Positions 35,942 through 44,507 of a stretch of DNA of 64,000 nt are shown in pieces. The notes under the pieces are model-generated. The model worked only from the letters and a program-made list of their open reading frames with translations. It ran no database searches and was not told the origin of the DNA. How positions within the stretch are numbered: position 1 is the stretch's first letter; every line of letters begins with the position of its first letter. Source of the stretch: Deltaproteobacteria bacterium (GTDB taxonomy: Bacteria; Desulfobacterota_D; UBA1144; Nemesobacterales; UBA2774); NCBI GenBank assembly GCA_040223695.1, contig JAVKFU010000018.1, positions 558,001 to 622,000 of the forward strand, written 5' to 3'. A program made the translations under genes and the position numbers.

Positions 35942-36030
35942 CTATTTTGCTGTCCGGAGGTTTTGAGCCGTTTAAATTAAAGTGAAAGGCACCCGGAAAT
36001 TTATTTATCCCCGTCATTTATAAAAAGCAT

Positions 36031-36065
36031 TTGACTCCGTACCCAGGTACATAGTTTAAACTATG
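36031..36065 (+). promoter_or_regulatory. mer promoter and MerR operator
   Basis: TTGACT (36031-36036) and TTAAAC (36056-36061) are 19 bp apart, the long spacer known from mer promoters. Inside it lies the dyad GTACC-CA-GGTAC (36039-36050), like the classic MerR operator. CATAGTTTAAACTATG, a perfect 16-bp palindrome (36050-36065), overlaps the -10 and start. It reads into merR, so MerR controls the whole operon including itself. Confidence 0.82.
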
Positions 36066-36079
36066 TTCCGAGGTGCTAA

Positions 36080-36490
36080 ATGAAAGCAATCGCCATTAGC
36101 GAGCTGGCCAGAAGGGCAAACGTAACAAAGGAGACGATTCGCTATTACGAGCGGCGGGGGCTCATACCCGAGCCTCCCCGCACAGAGTCGGGATACCGTC
36201 AATATTCGGAAGAATCCGTCTCGCGTCTCCTGTTCATCAAACGAGCCCAGAAGCTGGGATTTTCCCTGAGGGAAATCTCGTTGCTTCTATCCCTGAGAGT
36301 GGACCGCAATACTACCTGCGCCGATATAAAAAATATCGCACAGGGAAAAATTTCCGAGATCGAGGATAAGATCCGCTCGCTGAAGAGGATAAGAAAAGCG
36401 CTGACAGAGCTAATAGCTCTATGCAGCGGTGAGGGCCCGACGACCGGGTGTCCGATAATCGACCTGCTCGATGACGAGGGCAGGAAATAA
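36080..36490 (+). CDS. merR: MerR, mercury-type regulator
   Basis: 136 residues. The N-terminal helix-turn-helix is AISELARRANVTKETIRYYERRGLIPEPPRT. Cysteines at 80, 115 and 124 match the Hg-binding trio of MerR (82, 117, 126), including the eight-residue gap between the last two. The CxxxxxxxxC loop GEGPTTG here is normal. It sits first in the operon, directly after its operator, in the same direction as merT, merP and merA, as in Gram-positive mer operons. It should repress without Hg(II) and activate with it. Confidence 0.92.
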   Translation: MKAIAISELARRANVTKETIRYYERRGLIPEPPRTESGYRQYSEESVSRLLFIKRAQKLGFSLREISLLLSLRVDRNTTCADIKNIAQGKISEIEDKIRSLKRIRKALTELIALCSGEGPTTGCPIIDLLDDEGRK

Positions 36491-36527
36491 GCGGGAATCT
36501 CCCTGTTTGGAGGGCCTTTTAAGACTA

Positions 36528-36893
36528 ATGAATACTAAAATGTCTGGTAAAAGTAACAAGATAACTCTCCTGTCTTTCCTGGGTTCCGTTCTCGCAGGGC
36601 TTTTGGCGTCCTTATGCTGTATAGGGCCGCTTGTTTTTATATTTCTCGGCATAAGCGGGGCGGCTTTTTTTACAAAGTTCGAAGAGTACAGATGGCCTCT
36701 CGGAATCCTGGCCGTGGGATTCCTCGCGGTCGGGTTCTTCTTCACCTACAGAGGAGGGGAATGCGCCCCGGGCAGTAGCTGTGCGGTAAATCCCGGCAGG
36801 AAAAAACTGAATAAAATCCTTCTCTGGATATCGTCTGTTTTAGTGGCTGCTTTAATCTTTTCACCCGATATTATAGGGTTTTTATTAACTTGA
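36528..36893 (+). CDS. merT: MerT-like mercuric transporter
   Basis: 121 residues from ATG 36528 (GGAGGG upstream; the longer frame overlaps merR). Helix 1 contains the vicinal Cys pair in LAGLLASLCCIGPLVFIFLGISG, the hallmark of MerT. A second Cys pair (GGECAPGSSCAV) lies after helix 2, facing the cytosol, and a third helix ends the protein. It takes Hg(II) from MerP across the inner membrane and passes it to the reductase. It is 37 bp after merR. Confidence 0.9.
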   Translation: MNTKMSGKSNKITLLSFLGSVLAGLLASLCCIGPLVFIFLGISGAAFFTKFEEYRWPLGILAVGFLAVGFFFTYRGGECAPGSSCAVNPGRKKLNKILLWISSVLVAALIFSPDIIGFLLT

Positions 36894-36917
36894 GAATTCA
36901 ATGGAGGTGTGTATCGC

Positions 36918-37259
36918 ATGAATAATTTTAGCAAATTACAGGTTGCGACATTTTTACTGTCCGTAATGTTATTTCTAGGTTTTTATATATACAGCCCCTC
37001 AAATGCTACGGCTTCGGGGAAAGAAAGCCCGTCTGATATAAACGAAGTCGTGTTGAAAGTGGAAGGGATGACATGCAAGGTCTGCCCGCTTACGATTAAG
37101 ACCGCTTTGAAAAAGCTAAACGGAGTCGTGGACGCGGACGTCAGCTTCGAAGACAAGGAGGCCAGAGTAACGTATGAAGAAGGAGAGGTTACTGTGGAGC
37201 GGATTATTTCAGCTATAGAGGACGCAGGCAGCTATAAAGCAGAAATTGAGAGGAGATAA
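36918..37259 (+). CDS. merP: MerP-like periplasmic Hg-binding protein
   Basis: 113 residues from ATG 36918 (GGAGGTG upstream). A hydrophobic N-terminal segment is followed by an HMA domain with the metal loop GMTCKVC (usually GMTCAAC) and the beta-alpha-beta pattern TIKTALKKLNGVVDADVSFEDKEARVTY. The signal peptide has no clear cleavage site, so the domain may be anchored to the membrane. It binds Hg(II) in the periplasm and delivers it to MerT. Confidence 0.9.
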   Translation: MNNFSKLQVATFLLSVMLFLGFYIYSPSNATASGKESPSDINEVVLKVEGMTCKVCPLTIKTALKKLNGVVDADVSFEDKEARVTYEEGEVTVERIISAIEDAGSYKAEIERR

Positions 37260-37270
37260 AAAAACTAAAT

Positions 37271-38623
37271 ATGGCTCTGACAAAGTTTGACTTAATAGTA
37301 ATCGGTACGGGGACTGCGGCGTCCACAGCCGCTCATAAATGCAAATCGAAGGGCTGGGGAGTCGCGGTCATAGATTCGAGACCTTACGGCGGCACATGTG
37401 CGTTGAGGGGATGCGACCCGAAGAAGGTGCTGGTAGGAGCCGCAGAGCTTATTGACTGGAACAATCGGATGCGGGGGAAGGGAATATCCGCCGCCGATAT
37501 TCAAATTAACTGGTCCGAGCTAATGGGTTTTAAAAGAACATTCACCGAGCCCGTACCTGAAAACAGAGAAAAAGGGTTTACAAAAGCGGGTATTGCAAGA
37601 TTTCACGGCAGAGCGCGTTTTGTCAATAGCGATACAATCGAGGTGGGCGATGATACGCTCACGGGTCGGTACGTGCTTATCGCAAGCGGGGCAAAACCCG
37701 CTGGATTAAACATTCCCGGCGAAGGGCTCCTCACGACAAGTGATGAATTTTTGAAACTCGACGCGTTACCCGAAAATATCGTTTTTATCGGGGGCGGATA
37801 TATATCCTTTGAATTTGCCCATATAGCCGTGCGTGCCGGAGCCAAGGTTAAAATTCTGCATAGAAGCGACAGGCCGCTTGCGGGTTTCGATCCTGATTTG
37901 GTTAACCGGCTGGTCGAAGCATCGCGTCAACTTGGTGTGGATATAGAATTAAATACCGCCGCCGAGGCGGTTGAAAAGAAGGGTGAGCGATTAGTAGTTC
38001 ATACGTCCGGAAACTCGAAAGGGATCTTTAATGCCGATATGGTTGTGCACGGGGCGGGGCGTGTGCCTGAAATAGACGATTTAGACTTGGAGAAGGCGAA
38101 TATAAAAAGAGAAAAAAAGGGCGTATCCGTAAATGACTATCTACAAAGTGTATCAAACCCCATTGTCTTTGCCGCGGGCGACGCTGCCGCAAGCGGCGGC
38201 CCTCCGTTAACACCTGTCGCCGGTATGGAGGGTCACATAGCGGCCGGTAATTTAATCAATGGAAATCACCGTACACCTGATTATTCCGGTATCCCCAGCG
38301 TTGTTTTTACAGTCCCGCCCCTGACTTCTGTAGGGTTGCAGGAGGAAACTGCAAAAAAACAGGGGTTCAGTTTCAAAACCAATCATTCGGATACCTCGGG
38401 GTGGTTCTCCTCCCGGCGATTAAATATAAAATCCTCGGAGTTTAAAGTACTGGTTGAAGATGGAACTGATAACATCCTCGGCGCGCACATATACGGTCCT
38501 CATGCGGAAGAGATAATTAATATTTTCGGAATTGCCATACGCTCGGGATTAACCACGGAGGATCTCAAGTTGATGCCGTATTCATATCCGACCAGTGCGT
38601 CGGATATTAGCTATATGGTGTAG
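37271..38623 (+). CDS. MerA-like flavin disulfide reductase without C-terminal Cys pair
   Basis: 450 residues, FAD and NAD(P)H binding. The N-terminal GTGTAAS FAD loop and the redox pair C43/C48 in GGTCALRGCDPKK are clear; GGGYISFEFA is the NAD(P)H loop, and AAGDAAA the second FAD motif. In a true MerA the C-terminal end carries a vicinal Cys pair that delivers Hg(II); this protein has no Cys after C48 and ends SYPTSASDISYMV. The N-terminal HMA (NmerA) domain is absent too. The Tyr (SYP) where glutathione reductase has His resembles MerA. Position in the operon suggests Hg(II) reduction or a related thiol reductase; the gene symbol merA is not claimed. Confidence 0.85.
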   Translation: MALTKFDLIVIGTGTAASTAAHKCKSKGWGVAVIDSRPYGGTCALRGCDPKKVLVGAAELIDWNNRMRGKGISAADIQINWSELMGFKRTFTEPVPENREKGFTKAGIARFHGRARFVNSDTIEVGDDTLTGRYVLIASGAKPAGLNIPGEGLLTTSDEFLKLDALPENIVFIGGGYISFEFAHIAVRAGAKVKILHRSDRPLAGFDPDLVNRLVEASRQLGVDIELNTAAEAVEKKGERLVVHTSGNSKGIFNADMVVHGAGRVPEIDDLDLEKANIKREKKGVSVNDYLQSVSNPIVFAAGDAAASGGPPLTPVAGMEGHIAAGNLINGNHRTPDYSGIPSVVFTVPPLTSVGLQEETAKKQGFSFKTNHSDTSGWFSSRRLNIKSSEFKVLVEDGTDNILGAHIYGPHAEEIINIFGIAIRSGLTTEDLKLMPYSYPTSASDISYMV

Positions 38624-38665
38624 AGGCGGGAATGAGTTTAGAAAATAAGGAACGGTGCAAACAAG

Positions 38666-38863
38666 ATGCAATTGGAATCACTGATAAGATGCCCGGAATG
38701 CGGGTTTGAAAAAAAAGAGACAATGCCGACAGATTCGTGTCGGTTCTATTATGAATGCGCGAACTGCAAAACACTCTTAAAGCCGATAGAAGGCGACTGC
38801 TGCGTGTTTTGTTCCTACGGCAGCGTTAAATGCCCGCCGATGCAGGGGGAAAATAAAGCTTAA
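38666..38863 (+). CDS. GDCCVxC domain protein of mer operons
   Basis: 65 residues with nine cysteines. LIRCPECGFEKKETMP, then ECANCKTLLKPIEGDCCVFCSYGSVKCPP. The GDCCVxC block is the signature of a small family, sometimes a selenoprotein, that often lies next to mer genes. Here the third residue of the CVxC is F-C, so it is the Cys form. A role in metal binding or persulfide/Hg handling is likely but unproven. It is 42 bp after the reductase and ends the operon; a weak hairpin (38901-38926) follows. Confidence 0.82.
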   Translation: MQLESLIRCPECGFEKKETMPTDSCRFYYECANCKTLLKPIEGDCCVFCSYGSVKCPPMQGENKA

Positions 38864-38959
38864 ACGTCCCTTTGTATTAACCCGAACAAATATCTGTAAT
38901 GATTAGATAAATAATCCAATCTAATCAAAAGACAAGTCTGTTCTGGATGAGCGTCAACT

Positions 38960-39625
38960 TCATCTGAACACATTCACGACGCTGCAGGCGACTTTGCCGA
39001 TTACCATTTCAGGGTCGAAGTCTTCCCATCTGATAGATGAGCAGGGGTAATTCTTATTGTATGGTCTCAGGCTCAGGCCGCTTGGCTCCGGGTAGCACTC
39101 CCTTATTATTACCCCCGTTCTCGGAATATTGAGCGTGTATACGCTTCCCGACAGAATGTCCTTCATACGTGTATTGATCAGAATATGAGCTCCGTCCATG
39201 AGAAGCTTCTCCATAGAGTCCCCGTTTACCCTTACAGCGATGTAGCCCTCCATGAAGAGATCCCTCGATATTAGAGCTGTATCCACGGTCTCGAGAGAGG
39301 AGAGGTCTGGAGGTACGTCTCCGGTGAGCGAGTAAACCGGAAGCTCTACGTATTTATCGAGACCGTAACGTGGTATCTCGCCCCCTACAGGCAAGGTACG
39401 GAGTGAATCTGCGGATAATGACGGTTCCTGTTTTATAAAATCAAGCGTTAGCTCCTCTCTTTCGCAGAATGAGATAAGTTTGTCCAGAAACGATATGCTG
39501 TCCCTCCGTTTGGCGTTCGAAAGCGCCCCTCTGCCGACGCCGAGAGAATCGGCGACCTCGTACTCCTTTGTAAAGCCCTTAAGCGACTTAATAGTTTCGA
39601 TTATTTCTTCCACGGATTTTCTCAT
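38960..39625 (-). CDS. S24-type repressor lacking the catalytic Lys
   Basis: 221 residues. The N-terminal domain has the Bacteriophage CI-type helix-turn-helix (KGFTKEYEVADSLGVGRGALSNAKRR), followed by a linker and an S24 peptidase-like domain. S137 is in NGDSMEKLLMDGAHILI, and SGSVYTLN is the next strand. At the position where LexA and CI have Lys (VKR) this protein reads GVIIREC (171-177), so the Ser-Lys dyad seems absent, and self-cleavage may not occur. It could be a DNA-bound regulator with another trigger. An inverted repeat upstream (39688-39706) may be its operator. Confidence 0.8.
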   Translation of the reverse strand: MRKSVEEIIETIKSLKGFTKEYEVADSLGVGRGALSNAKRRDSISFLDKLISFCEREELTLDFIKQEPSLSADSLRTLPVGGEIPRYGLDKYVELPVYSLTGDVPPDLSSLETVDTALISRDLFMEGYIAVRVNGDSMEKLLMDGAHILINTRMKDILSGSVYTLNIPRTGVIIRECYPEPSGLSLRPYNKNYPCSSIRWEDFDPEMVIGKVACSVVNVFR

Positions 39626-39664
39626 CTCGGACCCTCCTGATTATAATAATGCTGCTTCACAAGT

Positions 39665-39706
39665 TGTAAGATTTTTTACAGATTGCGAATTAGCTGCTTG
39701 CTAATT
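39665..39706. promoter_or_regulatory. Operator candidates before the S24 repressor
   Basis: TGTAA-N6-TTACA (39665-39680) and the perfect dyad AATTAGC-tgctt-GCTAATT (39688-39706) lie 40-82 bp before the repressor's start codon in AT-rich sequence. Either could be bound by the repressor itself. Confidence 0.5.
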
Positions 39707-39869
39707 TATACATTTCGTGTTTTAATGTAGTAAAGCAAAAGGAATTTTACGAATATTGTAGATTTTAATGTAAGTATTTTGCAATAACAAGGGAGTCGCT
39801 TTATTCTCTTGGCCAAGGGTCTGGGATTTTCAATAAAAATCTTTAAATACCGCGGCTATTTTGTTTAGT

Positions 39870-39950
39870 ACAAGCCGTTACCGGAAGAGGAATCTTCCCG
39901 ACGGAGTATTGCCCGCTCTTCGGGGCATAACGGGCTTTCGACCGGGATTA
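39870..39950 (+). other. Structured leader candidate before the 73-residue gene
   Basis: GGAAGA-ggaa-TCTTCC (39883-39898) is a hairpin; GCCCG (39911-39915) can pair with CGGGC (39931-39935). A structured 5' leader is possible. It does not match any riboswitch class I know. Confidence 0.3.
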
Positions 39951-39990
39951 AAAATTCAATAATCTCGTTAAGAGAAGCGGAGGCTTTATT

Positions 39991-40212
39991 ATGAAAGAAG
40001 ACAGGTTCAAGGTATCGAGTGAATTATTCCGGAGAGTTTTGACCCATATAGATTTACTATCAAGGGATGAGCTGATGGAGATTCAGGCGGAACGGCGGGA
40101 AGTTAAACCCGACCTGTGCTCGCCGGCCTTCTATCACATGATACTCGCTCTTGAAGACCTGGCTAGGGCGGAGCTTGTAAACCGGGACCTGATGGGTGAT
40201 TCGGAAGATTGA
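39991..40212 (+). CDS. Hypothetical 73-residue protein
   Basis: ATG 39991 has GGAGG about ten bases upstream. The product is helical and polar (SSELFRRVLTHIDLLSRDELMEIQAERRE), with one Cys (DLCSPAF) and no signal peptide. No family recognised. It is divergent from the S24 repressor across a 365-bp gap, so it may be a regulated target. Confidence 0.6.
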   Translation: MKEDRFKVSSELFRRVLTHIDLLSRDELMEIQAERREVKPDLCSPAFYHMILALEDLARAELVNRDLMGDSED

Positions 40213-40290
40213 CCTGTTCCGGAAATAGCTGTTCGTGAGGGTCAAAAACTTTTATAAAATAATGTATTATTAATGATTATCAGTTATTCC

Positions 40291-40308
40291 CCGGAGGACT
40301 ATCTCCGG
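40291..40308 (+). other. Leader hairpin before the lipoprotein gene
   Basis: CCGGAG-gactat-CTCCGG, perfect 6-bp stem, 56 bases before the ATG at 40364. Confidence 0.4.
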
Positions 40309-40363
40309 TTCAAAGGGGCGGTTGTCGGAGCAATACATATAAAGCGAAAGGAGGAGCTTTATC

Positions 40364-40789
40364 ATGAGGAGAATACTTACGTCATCCGTAACCGCCGCGA
40401 TTCTTCTGGTGCTCGTTGCGATAGCAAACACTGGAGGATGTAAAAGCGGGGAGACCTGCGATTTCACTTTCAATCAATTCCTGAACGGCTCATCTGCCGA
40501 TACCCAGGATTCCGAATGGGAGTGCCAGAACGGCGGGGTCATTGTTTTCACGATAGCTTTTTTCGGTGACAGCACGGGTTTCAGGTCGGACACTGGCGAG
40601 TTCACATGGGAGCAGATCAGGTGCAGGGCGATTGACTTCGAGACCGTAGCGCTCGAGACGGGGACCTTTGATAATATAATGGGTACCATTACGACCATAG
40701 GAGACCGGACGCTCGGAAACCTCTCCCTTGAGCAAGAGTCGGACGAGCTCGGCGACATCACAGTCACGTGCACATATAATCAGTTCTGA
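40364..40789 (+). CDS. Predicted lipoprotein of unknown function
   Basis: 141 residues. AAAGGAGGAGC supports the start. A hydrophobic segment ends in the lipobox NTGGC, so it is likely lipid-anchored. The mature part has five further Cys, in GETCDF, SEWECQN, IRCRAI and VTCTY contexts, and looks like an all-beta domain. The protein ends in TVTCTYNQF. No family recognised. It is probably co-transcribed with the membrane-anchored protein 13 bp downstream. Confidence 0.75.
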   Translation: MRRILTSSVTAAILLVLVAIANTGGCKSGETCDFTFNQFLNGSSADTQDSEWECQNGGVIVFTIAFFGDSTGFRSDTGEFTWEQIRCRAIDFETVALETGTFDNIMGTITTIGDRTLGNLSLEQESDELGDITVTCTYNQF

Positions 40790-40802
40790 TTTAGAGGATA
40801 CT

Positions 40803-41276
40803 ATGAGACGAAACAGGGTAGCGTTCGTATTACTTCTCGTGCTGGCTTTAGGTGCTATGGCTGCGTACGTGCTCGAACTGGAGTGGGCGCGCGACGAGGA
40901 GCTTGTGACCGGGGAGGACAGTCAAAACGCCGTGGAGCAGGCGGAGGATGAAAAGAGCGGGGAGGACACTGTGGGCAGTCTAGAGCAGAAGATAGAGGAA
41001 ACGAGGCACCTCCAGGAAAAGCGTAAGAAAATAATGGACGAGATGGTGGAGGGCGGCATCGCCGAGAGGATAGAGAACCCGGCGGGGCAGCCTTTCGTTT
41101 ACGTGATGGACCCCTTTTTCGGACTGTCTTTCGAGGAGCAGGCCGCGCTCATGAACGTCGTATGGTCATACTACATAACCGAGGACCGGAACTCGGACGT
41201 CGTTACTATATACGACGACAAGACGGGGCATGAGATCGGGACATACAGCGGCGCCGGATTAAAGATAGGGGAGTGA
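40803..41276 (+). CDS. Membrane-anchored coiled-coil protein
   Basis: 157 residues from ATG 40803, with GAGGATACT upstream (a longer frame from 40728 overlaps the lipoprotein). One N-terminal membrane helix (VAFVLLLVLALGAMAAYVLEL), an acidic linker, a short coiled coil (SLEQKIEETRHLQEKRKKIMDEM) and then a small globular domain containing YVMDPFFGLSFEEQAALMNVVWSYYI. No family recognised. Likely faces the periplasm. It may act with the preceding lipoprotein. Confidence 0.75.
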   Translation: MRRNRVAFVLLLVLALGAMAAYVLELEWARDEELVTGEDSQNAVEQAEDEKSGEDTVGSLEQKIEETRHLQEKRKKIMDEMVEGGIAERIENPAGQPFVYVMDPFFGLSFEEQAALMNVVWSYYITEDRNSDVVTIYDDKTGHEIGTYSGAGLKIGE

Positions 41277-41806
41277 AGGACGTTGGAATCTAAAATATAT
41301 TAAAAGTATCTATCGAACCTAAGAAAAATCCCGCTCGTCCTGAGTCCTATCGAAGGACGTCATTGCGAGCAACGGTTTTGAACGAGTGTAAGAACCGGAC
41401 ACCCCTGCTTAAATATATACTAGCAGCTATGCTATGGAACAGGTTGATTAAAAAACCTCCGAAGAATGCGTGGCAATCTTGCTTTTTCTTTTCCCGGCAT
41501 TACAGAACGATTTCGATCAACAATTGCGAGTGAGTGAGGAATTGGTCGCCCTCGGCTGACTGCAGTCTATCTTGTTAAAAATGTCATAAAAACCAAATTG
41601 AGAAATCAGACGCCCTGGCCTACTGGGGTGGAATTAAAATATTCTAGATGTAGTAATTTATTTTTACCTATCTTTCTGTAAACCACACAGTCTTTTCGAG
41701 AAACACACTACGTGTGTGTCTCTACCATTTCTCCGAAGCCCCTCGTAATACTCAATCAATTTTGATATAAGCCTGTTTTCTTAAATCATGTAAAATATTA
41801 ACCGCT
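41277..41806. repeat. Intergenic repeats
   Basis: Type A copy at about 41329-41361 (CCTGAGTCCTATCGAAGGACG) with a type B fragment directly after it, and a palindrome ACACACtacGTGTGTGT at about 41703-41720. No convincing gene; GC skew and ORF quality are poor. Confidence 0.65.
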
Positions 41807-42544
41807 ATGGAAAGGTTCAGGAGCTTTGACGGGGTGGAGCTTGCCTTCACCGATTCCGGCGGCGGCGGAGAGCCGCTCGTGCTTTTGCACGGATTCACCG
41901 GCTCGTCCTGTATAAACTGGGAAGAGACCGGCGTTTACGAAAAGCTCGTCGAGAGCGGGCGGAGGGTTGTAATGCTCGACGCCCGGGGGCACGGCGAATC
42001 AGAAAAGCCTCACACCTCATACTCATACTGGAACAGGGCGATGGCGAGGGATGTAGAGGCGCTTGTCGAGCACCTCGGTCTCTACGAGTACGACCTTCTC
42101 GGATACTCCATGGGGGCGAAGGTATCTATAGAGGCTGCCAATATGTACTCGGACATAAGGAGCCTCACGCTTGCGGGCCTCTCGATTTACGATGAGGAGT
42201 GGCATCTTAGCGAGGAGGACAGGAGAGCGCGCCTGGATGAAATGCTCGCCGAGAAGCTCAGGGAAAAAGACGCGGCTGAGAATTGGGCCGTAGGTCCGGG
42301 CGGGGACAAAAAGGCGTTTGCGGCGAGGCTCGAAGGATCGATTTTTCCCGAATATACACTGGATGATCTGAGAAATATCCGCGTGCCCGTGCTCGTTATC
42401 AACGGCTCGGAAGAGTACGACGCGAAAAAGGCGGCCTCGTTCTTCCCCGACGCAAAAGGCATTACGATAGACGGGGACCACCATAAGTTCCTCGTAAACG
42501 AGAATTTCACCGCGGAAGTGCTCTCCTTTCTCGAAAAAATCTGA
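41807..42544 (+). CDS. Alpha/beta hydrolase
   Basis: 245 residues, alpha/beta hydrolase fold. The oxyanion segment LVLLHGFTGS and the nucleophile elbow GYSMG (S101 or so) are clear; the Asp is probably in VLVINGSEEYD and the His in GDHHKFLVNENF near the C terminus. Arrangement fits a small esterase or cleaving hydrolase of the menH/BioH kind, but there is no way to name a substrate. No clear ribosome site. It stands alone. Confidence 0.88.
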   Translation: MERFRSFDGVELAFTDSGGGGEPLVLLHGFTGSSCINWEETGVYEKLVESGRRVVMLDARGHGESEKPHTSYSYWNRAMARDVEALVEHLGLYEYDLLGYSMGAKVSIEAANMYSDIRSLTLAGLSIYDEEWHLSEEDRRARLDEMLAEKLREKDAAENWAVGPGGDKKAFAARLEGSIFPEYTLDDLRNIRVPVLVINGSEEYDAKKAASFFPDAKGITIDGDHHKFLVNENFTAEVLSFLEKI

Positions 42545-42734
42545 TCCGGCGCCCCGCCGATTCTGCTAGCTATTGTTAATTTCTCTCCATACCGCGTCCG
42601 GGTATCTATTATCAAATAGTCTCTGACCCCGCCGTGTTGGAGTATGCGCCGCAAATAGGTAAATTTGTAAGATGCGGGTCTGAGAATTATCCGTTCAGCC
42701 GCGGCGGGAATCCCGAGGGAGTGCGTTTGGGTAT

Positions 42735-43574
42735 ATGGAAATCGTAATCGCGTGGATTACTATAGCTTCTCTTATAATGTTTGTGCTGGGCCTGATCGAC
42801 CCGGGCACCGCGCTCTTCTGGATCAGGGGTGAGAAGACGAGAAAAAGGGCGGCGATGCTCTATGGCTTCATCTTTTTCGTTATGATGGCTTTCGGCGTCG
42901 TATTTTTCCCCCGTACGAATCTCGAGAGCAAGCTATACACGTTGCTGGTATTCTGCGTAATCGCCATGGGGGCCGGGTTCGTCAACCCCTCGCTCGTTAT
43001 GCCCTGGAGGAGGGCCGCTACTAAAAGAACAGTGGCGTTCTTTTATCTGCCCGCGGTCCTGCTGCTTGTGGGAGCTTTGTTCTACGCCGGTATGTCAAAG
43101 CCCGTGGACCCGAGGTACGACATCCCCGAGTACGAGAGGAGCGGGGCGGAGGAGCCCGGACTGATAGCCTTCAGAGCGGCTTCCGTTCTCCGAGGTGAGA
43201 ATAACCTCGGCCTAAGCCGCGTAAGGGAGATTGACGTAACCGGCGCCGCCTCCGGCGGATACAACGTGCTCGTCGAATATAATATGGACGATGTTATGTT
43301 TGCCAGGTTCTTCAGGCTAAAGGCGGAGGCGGACATGACCTCGATATACAAGTCCCTTTACTCAAGCGGCTACGACATAAAAAAGGTTACCGTATCGGCT
43401 TATTTCCCCGTCGGGCCCAGGCGTGAGGATAACCCGCCAGTCGCTGTCTGGACTACTTCCCTCGGCAAAAAAAAGGCGGACAAAATAGACTGGGACAAGA
43501 GCGTTTACGAGCTTGAAGGGAAGATTCTTCCCAAGGCCTGGAAGACCGAGTACGTGCTTCCGGGATACGAGTAA
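42735..43574 (+). CDS. Membrane protein with periplasmic domain
   Basis: 279 residues. Three to four membrane helices fill the first 120 residues, with Pro-rich and Gly-rich linkers. The remaining 160 residues (from KPVDPRYDIPEYERSG) form a soluble domain that includes VLVEYNMDDVMFARFFRLKAEADMTSIYKSLYSSGYDIKKVTVSAYFPVG. No known domain recognised. Probably faces the periplasm. It is preceded by a 190-bp gap and followed by repeats. Confidence 0.75.
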   Translation: MEIVIAWITIASLIMFVLGLIDPGTALFWIRGEKTRKRAAMLYGFIFFVMMAFGVVFFPRTNLESKLYTLLVFCVIAMGAGFVNPSLVMPWRRAATKRTVAFFYLPAVLLLVGALFYAGMSKPVDPRYDIPEYERSGAEEPGLIAFRAASVLRGENNLGLSRVREIDVTGAASGGYNVLVEYNMDDVMFARFFRLKAEADMTSIYKSLYSSGYDIKKVTVSAYFPVGPRREDNPPVAVWTTSLGKKKADKIDWDKSVYELEGKILPKAWKTEYVLPGYE

Positions 43575-44507
43575 GGGGCTTTTGCCGAAGCAGCCTGTAA
43601 TCTCCGGTACTGAGCGCACACACAATGTGTGCTTATATACGATTTCTGCACAGAATCTGTGCTCATATACGATTTCTCCGAACCTCCATTTTCTCAACCA
43701 CCCCAGGAGCGGCATCTCTGTATCGAGTACAGGACAGGCCTGCCGCGATCCCTTATGCTGCCTCTCACTCCTCCGAATATCACCGGCAATACATGAATAA
43801 CCCACTCGTACTGAGCTTGTCGAAGGATGCCCACCTTTTCCCACACTCCTCCGCCTTCCCCACCTTATACGATTAATTTCCTTCCCACTCCCAGGGGGGG
43901 AAGTCAGGATGGGGGTGCACACGTAGTGTGTTTCTACGATTTTCCCCAACTCCTCCGAATATAACCAGCGGGCGCACTCAAGCCCGCTCATGCTGAGCGC
44001 ACACAGAGTGTGCAGTCGAAGGACGATTTCTGCACAGAATCTGCGCTCATATACGATTTCTACGAAACTCCTTTGAACACACTCAACTAGACATGCATGC
44101 AAGCCCGCAAGCTTCAAGCTGTCACTATACCGGGGCGCGCCCTTCGATCGGACTCAGGACGAACAGGTTTGTGAGGCTTTGAAAGGTCAAGCCCTATCAT
44201 CCTGAGCCTGGTCGAAGGATGCCCCGCAGTTTAATCTCCCCTCCATCTGACCCTAATCAGTCATTGCGAAGGGGCGACTTGCCCCGGCGTAGTCGAAAGA
44301 CTAAGCCGGATGCCCCTGCGGCAATCCCGTTTTTTAGTTGTCATCCTGAACTAGTTTCAGGATCTATTTCACTTCATATTTCCTTTGTATAATTTTAGTG
44401 ATAACCGTAGCCTATCTATCAATATCCATTATAATAACTTCGTCCGTTTATAAGGAATCGTCGGATCAAAACCGCTGTGAATAAGCAAAAGGCGAGGTGC
44501 GGGACCT
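43575..44507. repeat. Large cluster of dispersed repeats (0.9 kb)
   Basis: Several motifs occur: GCGCACACACAATGTGTGC and CACAGAATCTGTG palindromes (about 43615-43670), type A copies at about 43802-43833, 43980-44028, 44142-44165 (reverse) and 44192-44225, a type B copy (about 44262-44335) and a type C copy (about 44338-44370). A - strand frame across 43362-44117 runs over repeats and is not coding. The promoter of the haem-binding gene is probably at 44400-44500. Confidence 0.75.

Noticed and set aside
38901-38926. Hairpin GATTAGAT...ATCTAATC after the mer operon
   Set aside because: Stem is AT-rich and no T-run follows, so a terminator call is not supported.
39870-39950. Possible known riboswitch in the leader of the 73-residue gene
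   Set aside because: Conserved bases of the classes I know (for example GEMM, mini-ykkC, fluoride, TPP) are not present.
43362-44117. Long - strand frame (251 codons)
   Set aside because: It runs antisense to the real gene at 42735-43574 and then across several dispersed repeats; no ribosome site and no protein-like pattern.
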